DNA of 64,000 bases from the NCBI RefSeq assembly GCF_946151075.1, contig NZ_OX267715.1:1-64000 (forward strand). Direction: 5' to 3'. The position numbers were made by a program, and so were the translations under genes. This stretch comes from Neobacillus sp. Marseille-Q6967 (GTDB lineage Bacteria; Bacillota; Bacilli; Bacillales; Cytobacillaceae). The notes under the pieces are model-generated. The model searched no databases, was not told the origin of the DNA, and saw only the letters and a program-made list of their open reading frames with translations. Positions 1 to 9,963 of this stretch are shown here, piece by piece. Position 1 is the first letter of the stretch. Every line of letters starts with the position of its first letter.

Positions 1-156
1 CTCTATTGACGACCGAAAATGGTTTAAGAAAAGGGGTTCAGTCGTTAATAAGCTCTATTGACGACCGAAAATGGTATAAGAAAAGGAGTTCAGTCGTTAA
101 TAAGCTTTATTGACGACCGAAAATGGTATAAGAAAAGGAGTTCAGTCGTTAATAAG
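1..156. repeat. 52-bp tandem repeat array (three units, continues off the left edge)
   Basis: Three head-to-tail units of exactly 52 bp start at 1, 53 and 105 and differ at only a few bases. The unit ends GTCGTTAATA and the next begins with TATTGACGAC three to five bases later, so each junction can form a 10-bp imperfect hairpin. The window starts inside the array, so more copies may lie to the left. After 156 the sequence becomes unique. No open reading frame runs through it. It has the same period as the array at 28636-29361. Confidence 0.9.
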
Positions 157-261
157 CCCTAGATTTGCTGGTCTATTATGGCAGAATGAAATCCCCTCTA
201 CACTCACAAGCTAATCATGAGCATATATACATGCTCACGATTGGCAGAGGGGGTTTTTCGT

Positions 262-954
262 TTGAACAAGAAACCGTGGATTATTCCCTTGTCAGCTATC
301 ATTGCTTTAGTGCTGACAGGTTGTGCGAATGATGACCAGGCTGCTTCGGATAAAAATGATCGTAACGCACAGCCGATGGGATATTATTCGAATGAAAATC
401 ATCAAAATGGCCGCAACGGAATGCCGGGAGATAATGATGGTCCTCTTCCGGAAGCAATGGATCATACTTTCGGGGACGAAGGCCAAATCAATAATGAAAA
501 TAGAAGACAACAAATGCAAAAACGTGATGAAAATGGAAATCCGCCAAACCCTTCTAAACCGCTTGCTGACCATGACCATAACTTTTTCCAGAGAGATAAC
601 CGTTTTAGCACAAGTGATGTGAATTATCATGGTCATATGAGTAGAAGATTAGGAACTACCGGTACAACTACAAATCGGGAAAATCAGGATGCGGCTACTG
701 ACAATATTCGAAGAAGAGTGGCAGCCGTTGAGAATGTTCGGAGTGTTCGTTCGGTTGTCTATGGGAATACTGTTGTTATCAGTGTCATATTAAATGACAA
801 TGACCGTGCAGACGAAACAAAAAGGGAAATCCAAAATACGGTCAAACCGATTGTTGCGGGCAGAGATATTCAAGTAATGACGGATGAAGGGGCAATGGGA
901 CGCGACCGCAACCGTCACAGTGATAAGCAGCGAATTGAAGAAATTGGTCCATAA
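262..954 (+). CDS. YhcN/YlaJ family sporulation lipoprotein (CoxA-like)
   Basis: Predicted 231-residue lipoprotein. The start is taken as TTG 262 because the ribosome binding site GAGGGGG at 248-254 lies just upstream; an ATG at 217 would add 15 residues before the signal peptide. A hydrophobic signal ends in the lipobox LTGC. A long, polar Asn/Asp/Arg-rich spacer follows, then a C-terminal YhcN/YlaJ-type domain (about residues 145-215, with the stretch VRSVRSVVYGNTVVISV). Family members are spore-associated lipoproteins. The position next to bofC matches B. subtilis coxA (yrbB), a spore cortex protein, but the spacer is too divergent to assert orthology. Exact role unknown. Confidence 0.85.
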   Translation: MNKKPWIIPLSAIIALVLTGCANDDQAASDKNDRNAQPMGYYSNENHQNGRNGMPGDNDGPLPEAMDHTFGDEGQINNENRRQQMQKRDENGNPPNPSKPLADHDHNFFQRDNRFSTSDVNYHGHMSRRLGTTGTTTNRENQDAATDNIRRRVAAVENVRSVRSVVYGNTVVISVILNDNDRADETKREIQNTVKPIVAGRDIQVMTDEGAMGRDRNRHSDKQRIEEIGP

Positions 955-958
955 TGTT

Positions 959-992
959 AGGGGCAAAGCGAAATGCTTTGTCCTTTTTGAAT
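959..992 (+). terminator. Rho-independent terminator after the YhcN/YlaJ lipoprotein gene
   Basis: A hairpin with arms GGCAAAGC and GCTTTGTC is followed by a T-rich tract, a few bases after the stop codon. Confidence 0.7.
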
Positions 993-1077
993 TTTCAAAG
1001 GAAGGATAAAAAGGGAAAATAAGGCTAAACTAGTAATGAAACAAGAGTAAGATCTTAACAATAAGAGGTGATTATGC

Positions 1078-1629
1078 ATGAGGTTCAATAAAGTAGCGCA
1101 GTTTCGAATGTATCTAGCTGTAGTTGCTGTTGTTCTCTTCATGTTTATCGGAAGGGCACCAGGATGGGTCTTGATTGCTTCCGCAGAACAAATGGATAGC
1201 CACGATGATCATCAAAAGACCGAACCTCATCAGCAGACAATTATTTTGGAAAGAGTCTATCTTGATGGTGAAATGAGCGAGGAAGTAGTCGTAGATTCCT
1301 ATTGGACAATAGACAATTTTTGGGCAAAATATGATCAATGGCAGCTTGTGGATATGGATGGAACCACAATGGTTTTTAGAAAAAAAGTAGATGATATATC
1401 CCCATTGCTTAAAACAAATGGCTATTTCGGAATTAGTGACGATGGCGTATTAACCATATATAATGGACGGCCAGACCCTTCAAGGATTATCCAATCGTTC
1501 TTTCAAATAGATGTAAAGAAACTCGAAAGCAAGAAACAAGAGGAACTCATTCAAGGCATCCCTATCAAAACAAAGGACCGATATGTAGAAGTACTCGAAA
1601 CCTTTAAACCATATTCTATAAAAGAGTAG
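1078..1629 (+). CDS. bofC: BofC, forespore regulator of the sigma-K checkpoint
   Basis: 183 residues, the usual BofC size. An N-terminal hydrophobic segment (about residues 12-30) is a secretion signal or membrane anchor. The following region (QTIILERVYLDG) and the C-terminal domain (NGYFGISDDGVLTIYNG) are typical of BofC. In B. subtilis BofC is made in the forespore and restrains SpoIVB, delaying SpoIVFB processing of pro-sigma-K. The start is ATG 1078, seven bases after AAGAGGTG. The position upstream of ruvAB agrees with B. subtilis, although an SDR/QueA-like/VOC cluster and a two-component system are inserted here between bofC and ruvA. The target of the checkpoint, sigK, lies at 61354-62070. 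Confidence 0.93.
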   Translation: MRFNKVAQFRMYLAVVAVVLFMFIGRAPGWVLIASAEQMDSHDDHQKTEPHQQTIILERVYLDGEMSEEVVVDSYWTIDNFWAKYDQWQLVDMDGTTMVFRKKVDDISPLLKTNGYFGISDDGVLTIYNGRPDPSRIIQSFFQIDVKKLESKKQEELIQGIPIKTKDRYVEVLETFKPYSIKE

Positions 1630-1637
1630 CCTAAAAG

Positions 1638-1668
1638 CAGACTGATGAGAAATCAGCCTGTTTTTAAT
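1638..1668 (+). terminator. Terminator after bofC
   Basis: A stem (CAG.CTGAT paired with ATCAG.CTG) is followed by TTTTTAATTTT. Confidence 0.75.
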
Positions 1669-1795
1669 TTTATTAACAGGAATTCTTCTTTTCTCATCCT
1701 AAAGTTGTAGAAAAGTTCAAGCTTTTTCCGGAGGGGAAATTTTCCAAAAACCTTTAAGCTAAAGACATAAAGTTAGTTTAAAGGAGAGAGCAAAC

Positions 1796-2515
1796 ATGAT
1801 AAATAAAAAAGTGGTTATGATTACAGGTGCCTCAAAGGGATTAGGCAGAGCGTTAACTTTAGCATTTGCTAATGAAGGGGCCCGGTTAGCTATTTGTTCC
1901 AGATCCTCTAAAGGGTTAGATGAAGTAAAGGCTGAAGCAGAAGCATTAGGAGCGGAAGTACTTGCCGTGACAGCAGATATTTCGATTTCAAGGGATGTAG
2001 AACGTTTTGTGGCGATTGCAGAAGAGAAGTATGGACGGATTGACGTTCTGGTTAACAACGCATCCATCTTGGGTCCAAGTCCAATGCCGCTTTTACTCGA
2101 TTACCCGGAAAAGGATTTTGAGGAAGTCCTAAGGGTAAATGCAGTTTCACCATTCTTAGTAACCAGAAGAGTTATTCCAGGAATGCTGCAGCGCAACCAC
2201 GGCTCAATCATTAATGTTACCTCTGAAGCGGGGCATGTCGGTTATGCTGGATGGGGCGCCTATGGTATATCTAAATTTGCTGTCGAAGGTCTTACCCAAA
2301 CATGGGCAGATGAATTGAGCTCAACCAATGTTCGTGTGAACATGGTGGACCCTGGGGAAATGGATACTGAAATGCACCGATTGGCTGTTCCCGATTGTGA
2401 TTATCAATTAGCCAAACCGGAAGATGTTGTCGGAGTTTTCTTATATTTGGCATCAGATAAGTCCTTTGGAGTCAGCGGACAAAGATTTGAAGCCCAAGAA
2501 TGGAGGGAGGACTAA
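1796..2515 (+). CDS. SDR family NAD(P)-dependent oxidoreductase
   Basis: 239-residue classical short-chain dehydrogenase/reductase. It has the N-terminal cofactor motif TGASKGLG (about residues 10-17), the NNAS variant of the NNAG motif (about residue 87), a catalytic Ser in INVTSEAG, and the YxxxK pair in YGISK. A Rossmann fold spans the whole protein. The substrate cannot be told from sequence. A good site AAAGGAGAG precedes ATG 1796. The stop codon overlaps the next gene's ATG (TAATG at 2513-2517), so it is translationally coupled to the QueA-like protein, which argues for a shared pathway. This cluster is not part of the B. subtilis ruvAB neighbourhood as I recall it. Confidence 0.9.
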   Translation: MINKKVVMITGASKGLGRALTLAFANEGARLAICSRSSKGLDEVKAEAEALGAEVLAVTADISISRDVERFVAIAEEKYGRIDVLVNNASILGPSPMPLLLDYPEKDFEEVLRVNAVSPFLVTRRVIPGMLQRNHGSIINVTSEAGHVGYAGWGAYGISKFAVEGLTQTWADELSSTNVRVNMVDPGEMDTEMHRLAVPDCDYQLAKPEDVVGVFLYLASDKSFGVSGQRFEAQEWRED

Positions 2516-3534
2516 TGATGGAAGCAACGAAGTTCGATTTTTACCTTCCCAATGAACTGAATGCATCACAGCCTCCAGAGCGGAGGGGAGTGAGAAGGGA
2601 TCATGTTAAGTTAATGATCCTTGATAAAATAACAGGAAAAGTAAAACATGATCGATTTTTTCGGCTGATGGATTATTTAAAGCCTGGTGATTTGCTTGTA
2701 ATGAATAACAGCAGAACCTTACCTGCAATCTTACACGCTAAGATTCTCCGGGATCAGCAAAAAGTGGAAATTAGGTTAGCGAAACGTCGTAGTGAAGGGA
2801 TTTGGGATGTGTTAATCGTTTCAGAAAAAGTAAATTTGGGCGACACACTTCAATTCTTACCTGATTTATTTGCAACCGTCATTGGTGTAAAAGAATCATC
2901 ACCTATAAAAACGATCCATTTTTCAAAAACTGGAACCGATTTGTTGAATAGTATTTATACGCTTGGTGAACCGGTGCGTTATGAATATATCAATTGCGAA
3001 TGGGAGCTGGATTATTATCAGACGGTATTTGCCAGCCAGCCTGGTTCTGTTGAGATGCCTTCTGCTGGCAGGGCTTTTAGTTGGGAAATGATATTTGACC
3101 TGCAGCGAAAAGGTGTTGGATTTGAATTTATTCAACTCCATACGGGTTTAAGTTACCTGTTGGATGATGAATATGAACCATCACCTGCCGATAACTATGA
3201 GGAATATTTTCTTTCCCAGACTACACTAGAGAAAATTCAAAAGACACGAGCTGCAGGCGGCAGGGTCATAGCTGTCGGGACCACGGTGGTGAGAGCACTA
3301 GAAACTGCTGCAAAGACGGGGGTTTTGTCCGGTGAGACCAATCTTTATATCAACAGTCAATTCCCCTTAAAAATAGTTGATGGAATTATCACAGGCTTCC
3401 ACGAACCAAAAGCCAGCCACCTAGATATGCTGACAGCGTTTGTGGCACAGGATATTTTATGGAAGGCTTATGAGGAAGCTATACACCGTCGCTACCTTTG
3501 GCATGAGTTCGGTGATATGAATTTAATTATATAA
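2515..3534 (+). CDS. QueA-like paralogue (divergent SAM:tRNA ribosyltransferase-isomerase family protein)
   Basis: 339 residues from ATG 2515 (site GGAGGGAGG at 2502-2510; ATG 2500 lies upstream of this site and is unlikely). It aligns over its whole length with the genuine QueA at 7738, sharing LKPGDLLVMNNSRTLPA, YYQTVFASQPGS, VGTTVVRALET and the C-terminal FGDMNLII. Key QueA signatures are altered: [10 protein letters not shown] becomes NNSRTLPAIL, PTAGLHF becomes [15 protein letters not shown] becomes LHTGLSYL, and NFHLPKS becomes GFHEPKA. With an intact queA a few kilobases away, a role other than epoxyqueuosine formation is likely. It is coupled to the SDR gene before it and 12 bases ahead of a VOC gene. 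The function is unknown. Confidence 0.88.
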   Translation: MMEATKFDFYLPNELNASQPPERRGVRRDHVKLMILDKITGKVKHDRFFRLMDYLKPGDLLVMNNSRTLPAILHAKILRDQQKVEIRLAKRRSEGIWDVLIVSEKVNLGDTLQFLPDLFATVIGVKESSPIKTIHFSKTGTDLLNSIYTLGEPVRYEYINCEWELDYYQTVFASQPGSVEMPSAGRAFSWEMIFDLQRKGVGFEFIQLHTGLSYLLDDEYEPSPADNYEEYFLSQTTLEKIQKTRAAGGRVIAVGTTVVRALETAAKTGVLSGETNLYINSQFPLKIVDGIITGFHEPKASHLDMLTAFVAQDILWKAYEEAIHRRYLWHEFGDMNLII

Positions 3535-3546
3535 GGGGAAATACCT

Positions 3547-3900
3547 ATGCGTGTTCACCACTTTGGAATAGAAGTGAAAGATTTAGACAGATCAGCTTCT
3601 TTTTATAAAAATCTACTTGGGTTCAGGGAGATAGGGAGAATGACTTTCCTAGAGGAGAATATTCTATTTTTACAAAATCAAGAAATTCGCATTGAACTTA
3701 TTTCTGGCGGAAAACAAGATAACCACCAGGCCACTCATATTTGTTTTGAGGTAAATTGCTTAGACGATGTAATCCGTCGTTTTAATGAAAATGGAATGAA
3801 AGCTTTAGAAGGTCCGTATCAACTGAAGAATGGATGGAAAACGGTATTTTATGAGGGGCCGGACCATGAAATAATTGAATTTTTACAGGTTTCAGGATAA
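3547..3900 (+). CDS. VOC family (glyoxalase-like) metalloprotein
   Basis: 117-residue single-unit vicinal-oxygen-chelate protein with two beta-alpha-beta-beta-beta modules. Likely metal ligands are the His in HHFGIEVKD near the N-terminus, the His in THICFEV, and the Glu in DHEIIEFLQ at the C-terminus. Members include glyoxalase I, dioxygenases and epimerases; the substrate is not deducible. The start ATG 3547 follows AAGGGGAAATACCT. It lies directly behind the SDR and QueA-like genes in the same orientation and is followed by a terminator, so the three make a compact operon. Confidence 0.88.
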   Translation: MRVHHFGIEVKDLDRSASFYKNLLGFREIGRMTFLEENILFLQNQEIRIELISGGKQDNHQATHICFEVNCLDDVIRRFNENGMKALEGPYQLKNGWKTVFYEGPDHEIIEFLQVSG

Positions 3901-3933
3901 AAGCTGACTTCAAAGCCAGCTTTTTATTTTTTC
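3899..3933 (+). terminator. Terminator of the SDR/QueA-like/VOC operon
   Basis: AAAGCTG paired with CAGCTTT, followed by TTTATTTTTT. Confidence 0.75.
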
Positions 3934-4012
3934 ACAGGCTCCTGCTTGCCTTAAAGATTGGGATATGACTATGATTTAGTCAAGAGAAGTAGATTCAGAG
4001 GGGGCCATGAGG

Positions 4013-5125
4013 ATGGAATCCAGATATGAAGAGAATAGTATATTAAAAGAAATTGCTGAACTGCTGAACGAGGGAACCGATTTAAAGAGGGTATTATCTG
4101 AGGTTTTGAAAAAATTACTGCATTTAACAGGACTTAAAACGGGCTGGATTTTTTTAATAGATGAAAAAGGGGCACATCAACTAGCAGCGAAAGAGGCACT
4201 TCCCGATGCATTGGCTATTCACAATAACAGGAGAATGTGCAAGGGTGATTGCTGGTGTGTCAATCGATACAACAATGGAAAATTAAACAAGGCTACGAAT
4301 ATTATAGAATGTCAGAGAATTGAGAACGCCATTCTTGAAAAAGCAGGAGATACGGCAGGCCTGACACATCATGCTACTGTTCCATTGCGGGCAGGAAAAG
4401 AAAGATTCGGTTTATTAAATGTAGGTTCTCCCTATAAAACTCATTTTCAAAAAGATGAGCTTGCCTTGCTTGAAGCGGTAGCTTTTCAAATTGGTACGGC
4501 GATTAAAAGGATTAAATTAACTCAAAGAGAACAGGAAATGGCTCTCATTTCCGAGCGGAACCGTCTGGCCAGGGATTTACATGATTCGGTGAATCAGCTG
4601 TTATTTTCTCTTAGCCTGACAGCCAGAGCCGGCATGGAAATGTCTGAAGCGGCAGATGTGAAACAGACCTTTTCCTATATTAAGGATCTTGCCCAGGATG
4701 CTCTTGGGGAAATGCGGGCACTCATTTGGCAGTTAAAACCGAATGGTTTGGAAAATGGAATTGTGAGTGCATTAACCGGCTATGCGGAAATGATGGGTTT
4801 AACAATCGATACAAAAGTATCAGGAATCTTAAGCCTCCCAGGTAAGGTGGAAGAAGCCTTATGGAGGATTGGGCAGGAAGCTCTTGGTAATTGTAAAAAG
4901 CATTCGCAGACCACCCAAATCTCACTATTTATAAAAGTCAGCAAAGAAAATGTAACGATGAAGGTGGAAGATCAGGGCTGCGGCTTTTTTTATGATGAAA
5001 AGCACGAGATACCATCCTTCGGTTTGAAAAATATGAAAGCTAGGACTGAAGCGTTGAATGGTATCTTTCAGTTAAAGAGTGAACCAGGGAAAGGAACCAA
5101 AATACAAATAAATATTCCTATTTAG
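4013..5125 (+). CDS. yhcY: GAF-domain sensor histidine kinase, YhcY/AirS-like
   Basis: 370 residues from ATG 4013; the site AGAGGGGG at 3997-4004 is 8 bases away, whereas ATG 4007 would be only 2 bases away. A GAF sensor domain (about residues 20-165) is followed by a HisKA_3 dimerisation domain with phospho-acceptor His190 in RDLHDSVNQ and a C-terminal ATPase domain (GCGFFYDEKHEIPSFGLKNM). The GAF domain carries four cysteines, Cys76, Cys80, Cys82 and Cys100 (C-x3-C-x-C-x17-C). Such a cluster recalls the [2Fe-2S] oxygen/redox sensor AirS (YhcS) of Staphylococcus; cluster binding here is inference. No membrane segment is seen, so it is a cytosolic sensor. It pairs with the regulator that starts 12 bases downstream. 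Confidence 0.88.
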   Translation: MESRYEENSILKEIAELLNEGTDLKRVLSEVLKKLLHLTGLKTGWIFLIDEKGAHQLAAKEALPDALAIHNNRRMCKGDCWCVNRYNNGKLNKATNIIECQRIENAILEKAGDTAGLTHHATVPLRAGKERFGLLNVGSPYKTHFQKDELALLEAVAFQIGTAIKRIKLTQREQEMALISERNRLARDLHDSVNQLLFSLSLTARAGMEMSEAADVKQTFSYIKDLAQDALGEMRALIWQLKPNGLENGIVSALTGYAEMMGLTIDTKVSGILSLPGKVEEALWRIGQEALGNCKKHSQTTQISLFIKVSKENVTMKVEDQGCGFFYDEKHEIPSFGLKNMKARTEALNGIFQLKSEPGKGTKIQINIPI

Positions 5126-5137
5126 GGGGAGAAAACA

Positions 5138-5779
5138 ATGGGGATTAGGGTCTTAATCGCCGATGATCATCATGTAGTCAGAAGGGGTCTTGCCTTCTTT
5201 TTAAGAACACAGCCGGGTATAGAAATTATCGGAGAAGCAGGGAATGGAAAGGAAGCCGTGGAACTGGCAAGAAAGCTTAAGCCAGACCTGATTCTGATGG
5301 ATCTTGTGATGCCTGAAATGGACGGAATTGAGGCAACGAAATGTATTAAAAGTGAAATACCGGAAATCAAGATAATGATGTTGACCAGCTTTTCAGATCA
5401 GGATCACGTAATCCCGGCACTAGAAGCTGGAGCTTCCGGGTATCAGTTAAAAGACATTCAGCCTGATGATTTAATCGGCTGCATTAAGAAAATCATGACC
5501 GGCGAGAATCAGCTGCATCCTAAGGCTACTTCACATTTGCTCGCTAATTTATCTAACAAAGCCAGCGGGGAAAGAAAATCATTGGATCAATTAACGAAAA
5601 GAGAGATGGACGTTCTTAAGGAGATTGCTAAAGGAAAAAGCAATAAGGAGATTGCTGCTTCACTGTTTATAACGGAAAAAACCGTGAAAACCCATGTTTC
5701 CAATCTCCTAGCAAAGCTTGAATTAGCAGACCGAACACAGGCAGCACTATATGCCGTAAAAAATCAGCTAGTGGAGTAA
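5138..5779 (+). CDS. yhcZ: NarL/LuxR-type response regulator, YhcZ/AirR-like
   Basis: 213 residues. The receiver domain (about 1-120) has the acidic pair in ADDHHVV, phospho-acceptor Asp55 in LMDLVMPEMDG, and Lys in YQLKD. The C-terminal LuxR-type helix-turn-helix (about 148-210) contains LTKREMDVLKEIAKG and KTVKTHVSNLLAKL. It is the cognate partner of the upstream GAF kinase: same strand, 12-base gap, ribosome binding site AGGGGGAG. It probably acts as a DNA-binding transcription factor; target genes cannot be inferred from the window. Confidence 0.92.
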   Translation: MGIRVLIADDHHVVRRGLAFFLRTQPGIEIIGEAGNGKEAVELARKLKPDLILMDLVMPEMDGIEATKCIKSEIPEIKIMMLTSFSDQDHVIPALEAGASGYQLKDIQPDDLIGCIKKIMTGENQLHPKATSHLLANLSNKASGERKSLDQLTKREMDVLKEIAKGKSNKEIAASLFITEKTVKTHVSNLLAKLELADRTQAALYAVKNQLVE

Positions 5780-5802
5780 ATAATATTTAACAGAATATTA
5801 TT
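5779..5802. repeat. Perfect 9-bp inverted repeat between yhcZ and ruvA
   Basis: AATAATATT and AATATTATT are separated by six bases and start at the yhcZ stop codon. No long T-run follows, so it is a weak terminator or a protein binding site. Confidence 0.5.
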
Positions 5803-5889
5803 AATGTTTGACTCAACAGTTATATAGTTCAATTCCTTCAATTTTATATGATAGAATGGAATAATGAACTTGATGGGGAGAGAACACAA

Positions 5890-6501
5890 GTGTACGAATT
5901 TATTAAGGGAAATGTTGAGTTTGTCGGCCCGGAATATATTGTGATCGAGAACAATGGAATCGGGTATCAAATTTCAACACCAAATCCGTTTATCTTTGCT
6001 GGTAAAATGGGGAATATTGTTACTGTCTATACGTATCATTATGTTCGTGAGGATGTCATGGCGTTATACGGATTTGAGACAAGAGAAGAAAAAAGACTGT
6101 TTACGAAATTACTGAATGTATCAGGGATAGGGCCAAAGGGTGCGCTTGCGATTCTCGCATCTGGTGAAGTCCAGCAGGTTGTTACAGCGGTTGAGAATGA
6201 AGACGAAAGCTTTTTGGTTAAATTCCCTGGAGTCGGTAAAAAGACGGCAAGACAAATGATTCTAGATTTAAAAGGGAAATTGCAGGATATTGTGCCCGAC
6301 TACTTTCCGAATCTATTTAATGCCGATACTTTTTCAGAACAAGCACAATCTAGCAGCCATGATTTCGATGAAGCCATCCTAGCATTAAAAGCTCTCGGGT
6401 ATTCAGAAAAAGAAATTAAAAAGATTTCTCCTGAATTAAAGAAAGAACAACTTTCAACAGACCAATATATTAAAAAAGCCCTGCAGCGGCTTTTAAAATA
6501 G
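5890..6501 (+). CDS. ruvA: RuvA, Holliday junction branch-migration subunit
   Basis: 203 residues starting at GTG 5890 ([15 protein letters not shown] follows the initiator), preceded by GGGGAGAG. An ATG at 5848 would add 14 unrelated residues. It has an N-terminal OB-fold (1-62), helix-hairpin-helix motifs around [13 protein letters not shown] and [13 protein letters not shown], and a C-terminal RuvB-contact domain (about 155-203). It binds four-way junctions as a tetramer and loads RuvB. It is followed 11 bases later by ruvB, the standard pair. A possible promoter (TTCAAT 5828, 18 bp, TAGAAT 5852) lies upstream. Confidence 0.95.
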   Translation: MYEFIKGNVEFVGPEYIVIENNGIGYQISTPNPFIFAGKMGNIVTVYTYHYVREDVMALYGFETREEKRLFTKLLNVSGIGPKGALAILASGEVQQVVTAVENEDESFLVKFPGVGKKTARQMILDLKGKLQDIVPDYFPNLFNADTFSEQAQSSSHDFDEAILALKALGYSEKEIKKISPELKKEQLSTDQYIKKALQRLLK

Positions 6502-6512
6502 GGTGATGATTC

Positions 6513-7514
6513 ATGGACGACAGAATTATTTCGGGTGAAGCAAACCAAAACGAAATCTCATTTGAACAAAGTCTCCGACCGCAGACGTTAAAGCAGTATA
6601 TTGGTCAGGATCAAGTGAAAAAGAGCTTAGAAATTTTTATTGAGGCAGCCAGGCTCCGTAAGGAAACGCTTGATCATGTTTTACTATACGGGCCACCGGG
6701 GTTGGGGAAGACGACTCTGGCTGTCATCATCGCTAATGAAATGGGTGTTAACATCCGCACAACTTCAGGTCCTGCAATTGAAAGGCCGGGTGATTTAGCG
6801 GCCATTCTAACCGCACTTGAACCAGGTGATGTTTTATTTATTGACGAAATTCACCGTCTCCCAAGAACGATTGAAGAGGTTCTTTACCCAGCGATGGAGG
6901 ATTTTTGTTTAGATATCGTCATTGGTAAAGGTCCGAGTGCCCGTTCCGTAAGACTTGACCTCCCGCCGTTTACCCTGGTCGGAGCGACGACAAGGGCAGG
7001 TTCGTTATCGGCACCGCTCCGAGACCGATTTGGAGTTTTAAGCCGCCTGGAGTATTATAAAGAGGACCAATTAATGAATATTGTACTTCGGACAGCGGAA
7101 TTGTTTGATACAAAAATTGATGATCAATCCGCTGCAGAAATCGCCAGGAGAGCAAGGGGAACCCCAAGGATTGCTAACCGCCTTTTACGAAGGGTCCGTG
7201 ATTTTGCCCAGGTAAAAGGAAATGGCGAAATCGATTTAAAGCTGGCAAGGGAATCACTAGAGCTTCTGCAGGTCGATCGTCTTGGATTAGATCATATCGA
7301 TCATAAGCTGCTTAAAGGAATTATTGAAAAATTCCGTGGAGGTCCTGTAGGACTTGATACGATTGCAGCATCAATCGGAGAAGAGTCGGAAACGATTGAG
7401 GACGTGTATGAACCGTATCTATTGCAGATTGGTTTCTTACAAAGAACCCCACGTGGAAGAATGGTAACGCCATTAGTTTACCGCCACTTTGGCATGGAGG
7501 TGCCGTCACCGTGA
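6513..7514 (+). CDS. ruvB: RuvB, Holliday junction DNA helicase motor
   Basis: 333 residues, normal length. AAA+ ATPase with Walker [10 protein letters not shown] (about 58-66), Walker B FIDEIHRL (about 108-115), sensor/arginine-finger region LVGATTRAG, and a C-terminal winged helix ending YRHFGMEVP. Hexameric rings drive branch migration together with RuvA. The stop codon overlaps the GTG start of the DUF2905 gene (GTGA). Confidence 0.97.
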   Translation: MDDRIISGEANQNEISFEQSLRPQTLKQYIGQDQVKKSLEIFIEAARLRKETLDHVLLYGPPGLGKTTLAVIIANEMGVNIRTTSGPAIERPGDLAAILTALEPGDVLFIDEIHRLPRTIEEVLYPAMEDFCLDIVIGKGPSARSVRLDLPPFTLVGATTRAGSLSAPLRDRFGVLSRLEYYKEDQLMNIVLRTAELFDTKIDDQSAAEIARRARGTPRIANRLLRRVRDFAQVKGNGEIDLKLARESLELLQVDRLGLDHIDHKLLKGIIEKFRGGPVGLDTIAASIGEESETIEDVYEPYLLQIGFLQRTPRGRMVTPLVYRHFGMEVPSP

Positions 7515-7717
7515 CAGGATTATCGAAAACGCTGATGATTATAGGAGCCATACTATTTATTATCGGGTTTTTGATGCCCTACTTAAATTTAGGGAAGCTT
7601 CCCGGTGATATCGTGATTAAAAAAGGCAATGCCACCTTTTATTTTCCAATTGTAACTAGCATTGTAGTGAGCATTGTCCTTTCCTTAATATTTTATTTTA
7701 TTGGCAGATTTAGATAA
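7511..7717 (+). CDS. DUF2905 small membrane protein
   Basis: 68 residues with two predicted transmembrane helices (about 6-24 and 46-65) separated by the conserved [14 protein letters not shown] motif typical of DUF2905. Its GTG start overlaps the ruvB stop by four bases, implying translational coupling. This family is commonly found between ruvB and queA in Bacillaceae. The molecular role is unknown. Confidence 0.88.
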   Translation: MTGLSKTLMIIGAILFIIGFLMPYLNLGKLPGDIVIKKGNATFYFPIVTSIVVSIVLSLIFYFIGRFR

Positions 7718-7737
7718 CAGACAAGGGATGTTAATGT

Positions 7738-8766
7738 ATGAAGGTAGATTTATTTGATTTTCATTTGCCTGAAGAGCTGATTGCTCAGGTACCGCTTCAA
7801 AACCGTACGGATAGCCGGTTGATGGTTTTGAATAAGGATACAGGTGAACTAAAACATGAATTTTTTAAAAATATTACAGAATACCTGCGTGAAGGGGATT
7901 GCCTTGTATTAAATGATACGAAGGTACTTCCGGCACGCCTTTTTGGCGTCAAAAAAGATACTGGGGCTAAAATCGAAGTGCTGCTGTTAAAGCAGCAGGA
8001 AGGTGACCAATGGGAAACCCTCGTGAAACCGGCCAAACGTGTAAAAGAAGGAACCGTCATTGATTTTGGCGATGGTCTTTTGACGGCCATTTGTACGGGG
8101 ACATCCGAACATGGCGGAAGAATCTTAGATTTTCACTATGAAGGGATTTTCTATGAGGTATTGGACCAGCTTGGGGAAATGCCGCTGCCGCCATACATAA
8201 AAGAGCAGCTCGATGACCGAGATCGCTATCAAACGGTGTTTGCCCGTGAACCGGGATCGGCAGCTGCACCGACAGCAGGACTTCATTTTACCGAGGAACT
8301 TCTTCAACAAGTAAAAGACAAAGGTGTCCACATTGCCTTTATTACCCTTCATGTAGGGCTTGGAACTTTCCGTCCTGTGAGTGTAGATGATGTAATGGAA
8401 CATGACATGCATTCGGAATTTTATATGGTGACAGAGGGAACGGCCCGGTTATTAAACGAGGTCCGTCAAAATGGCGGAAGGATCATAACCGTTGGGACAA
8501 CGTCTACTCGCACACTCGAAACAATTGCTACAGAAAATAATGGGAAGTTTATTGAAAGTAGCGGCTGGACCAGTATATTCATATACCCTGGTTATCAATT
8601 TAAAGCAATTGATGGAATGATTACGAATTTCCATTTACCAAAATCAACTCTTATTATGCTTGTAAGTGCATTAGCCGGAAGGGAAAGTGTGTTACATGCC
8701 TATAACACAGCTGTTGGCGAGAAGTATCGCTTTTTCAGCTTTGGCGATGCCATGCTCATCATCTAG
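7738..8766 (+). CDS. queA: QueA, S-adenosylmethionine:tRNA ribosyltransferase-isomerase
   Basis: 342 residues. It transfers and isomerises the ribose of SAM onto 7-aminomethyl-7-deazaguanine in tRNA, giving epoxyqueuosine at position 34. It has all family signatures: [15 protein letters not shown] near the N-terminus, [43 protein letters not shown] and the C-terminal FSFGDAMLI. It is followed 27 bases later by tgt, the enzyme acting one step earlier. Compare the divergent paralogue at 2515-3534. Confidence 0.97.
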   Translation: MKVDLFDFHLPEELIAQVPLQNRTDSRLMVLNKDTGELKHEFFKNITEYLREGDCLVLNDTKVLPARLFGVKKDTGAKIEVLLLKQQEGDQWETLVKPAKRVKEGTVIDFGDGLLTAICTGTSEHGGRILDFHYEGIFYEVLDQLGEMPLPPYIKEQLDDRDRYQTVFAREPGSAAAPTAGLHFTEELLQQVKDKGVHIAFITLHVGLGTFRPVSVDDVMEHDMHSEFYMVTEGTARLLNEVRQNGGRIITVGTTSTRTLETIATENNGKFIESSGWTSIFIYPGYQFKAIDGMITNFHLPKSTLIMLVSALAGRESVLHAYNTAVGEKYRFFSFGDAMLII

Positions 8767-9933
<1,167 letters not shown>

Positions 9934-9963
9934 TAGATGCTAACTTGAAAGGAGGGAAAAGGT

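Noticed and set aside
2515..3534. Pseudogene interpretation of the QueA-like protein
   Set aside because: Full-length, no frameshift, well-placed ribosome binding site and translational coupling to its neighbour; divergence looks like new function and not decay.
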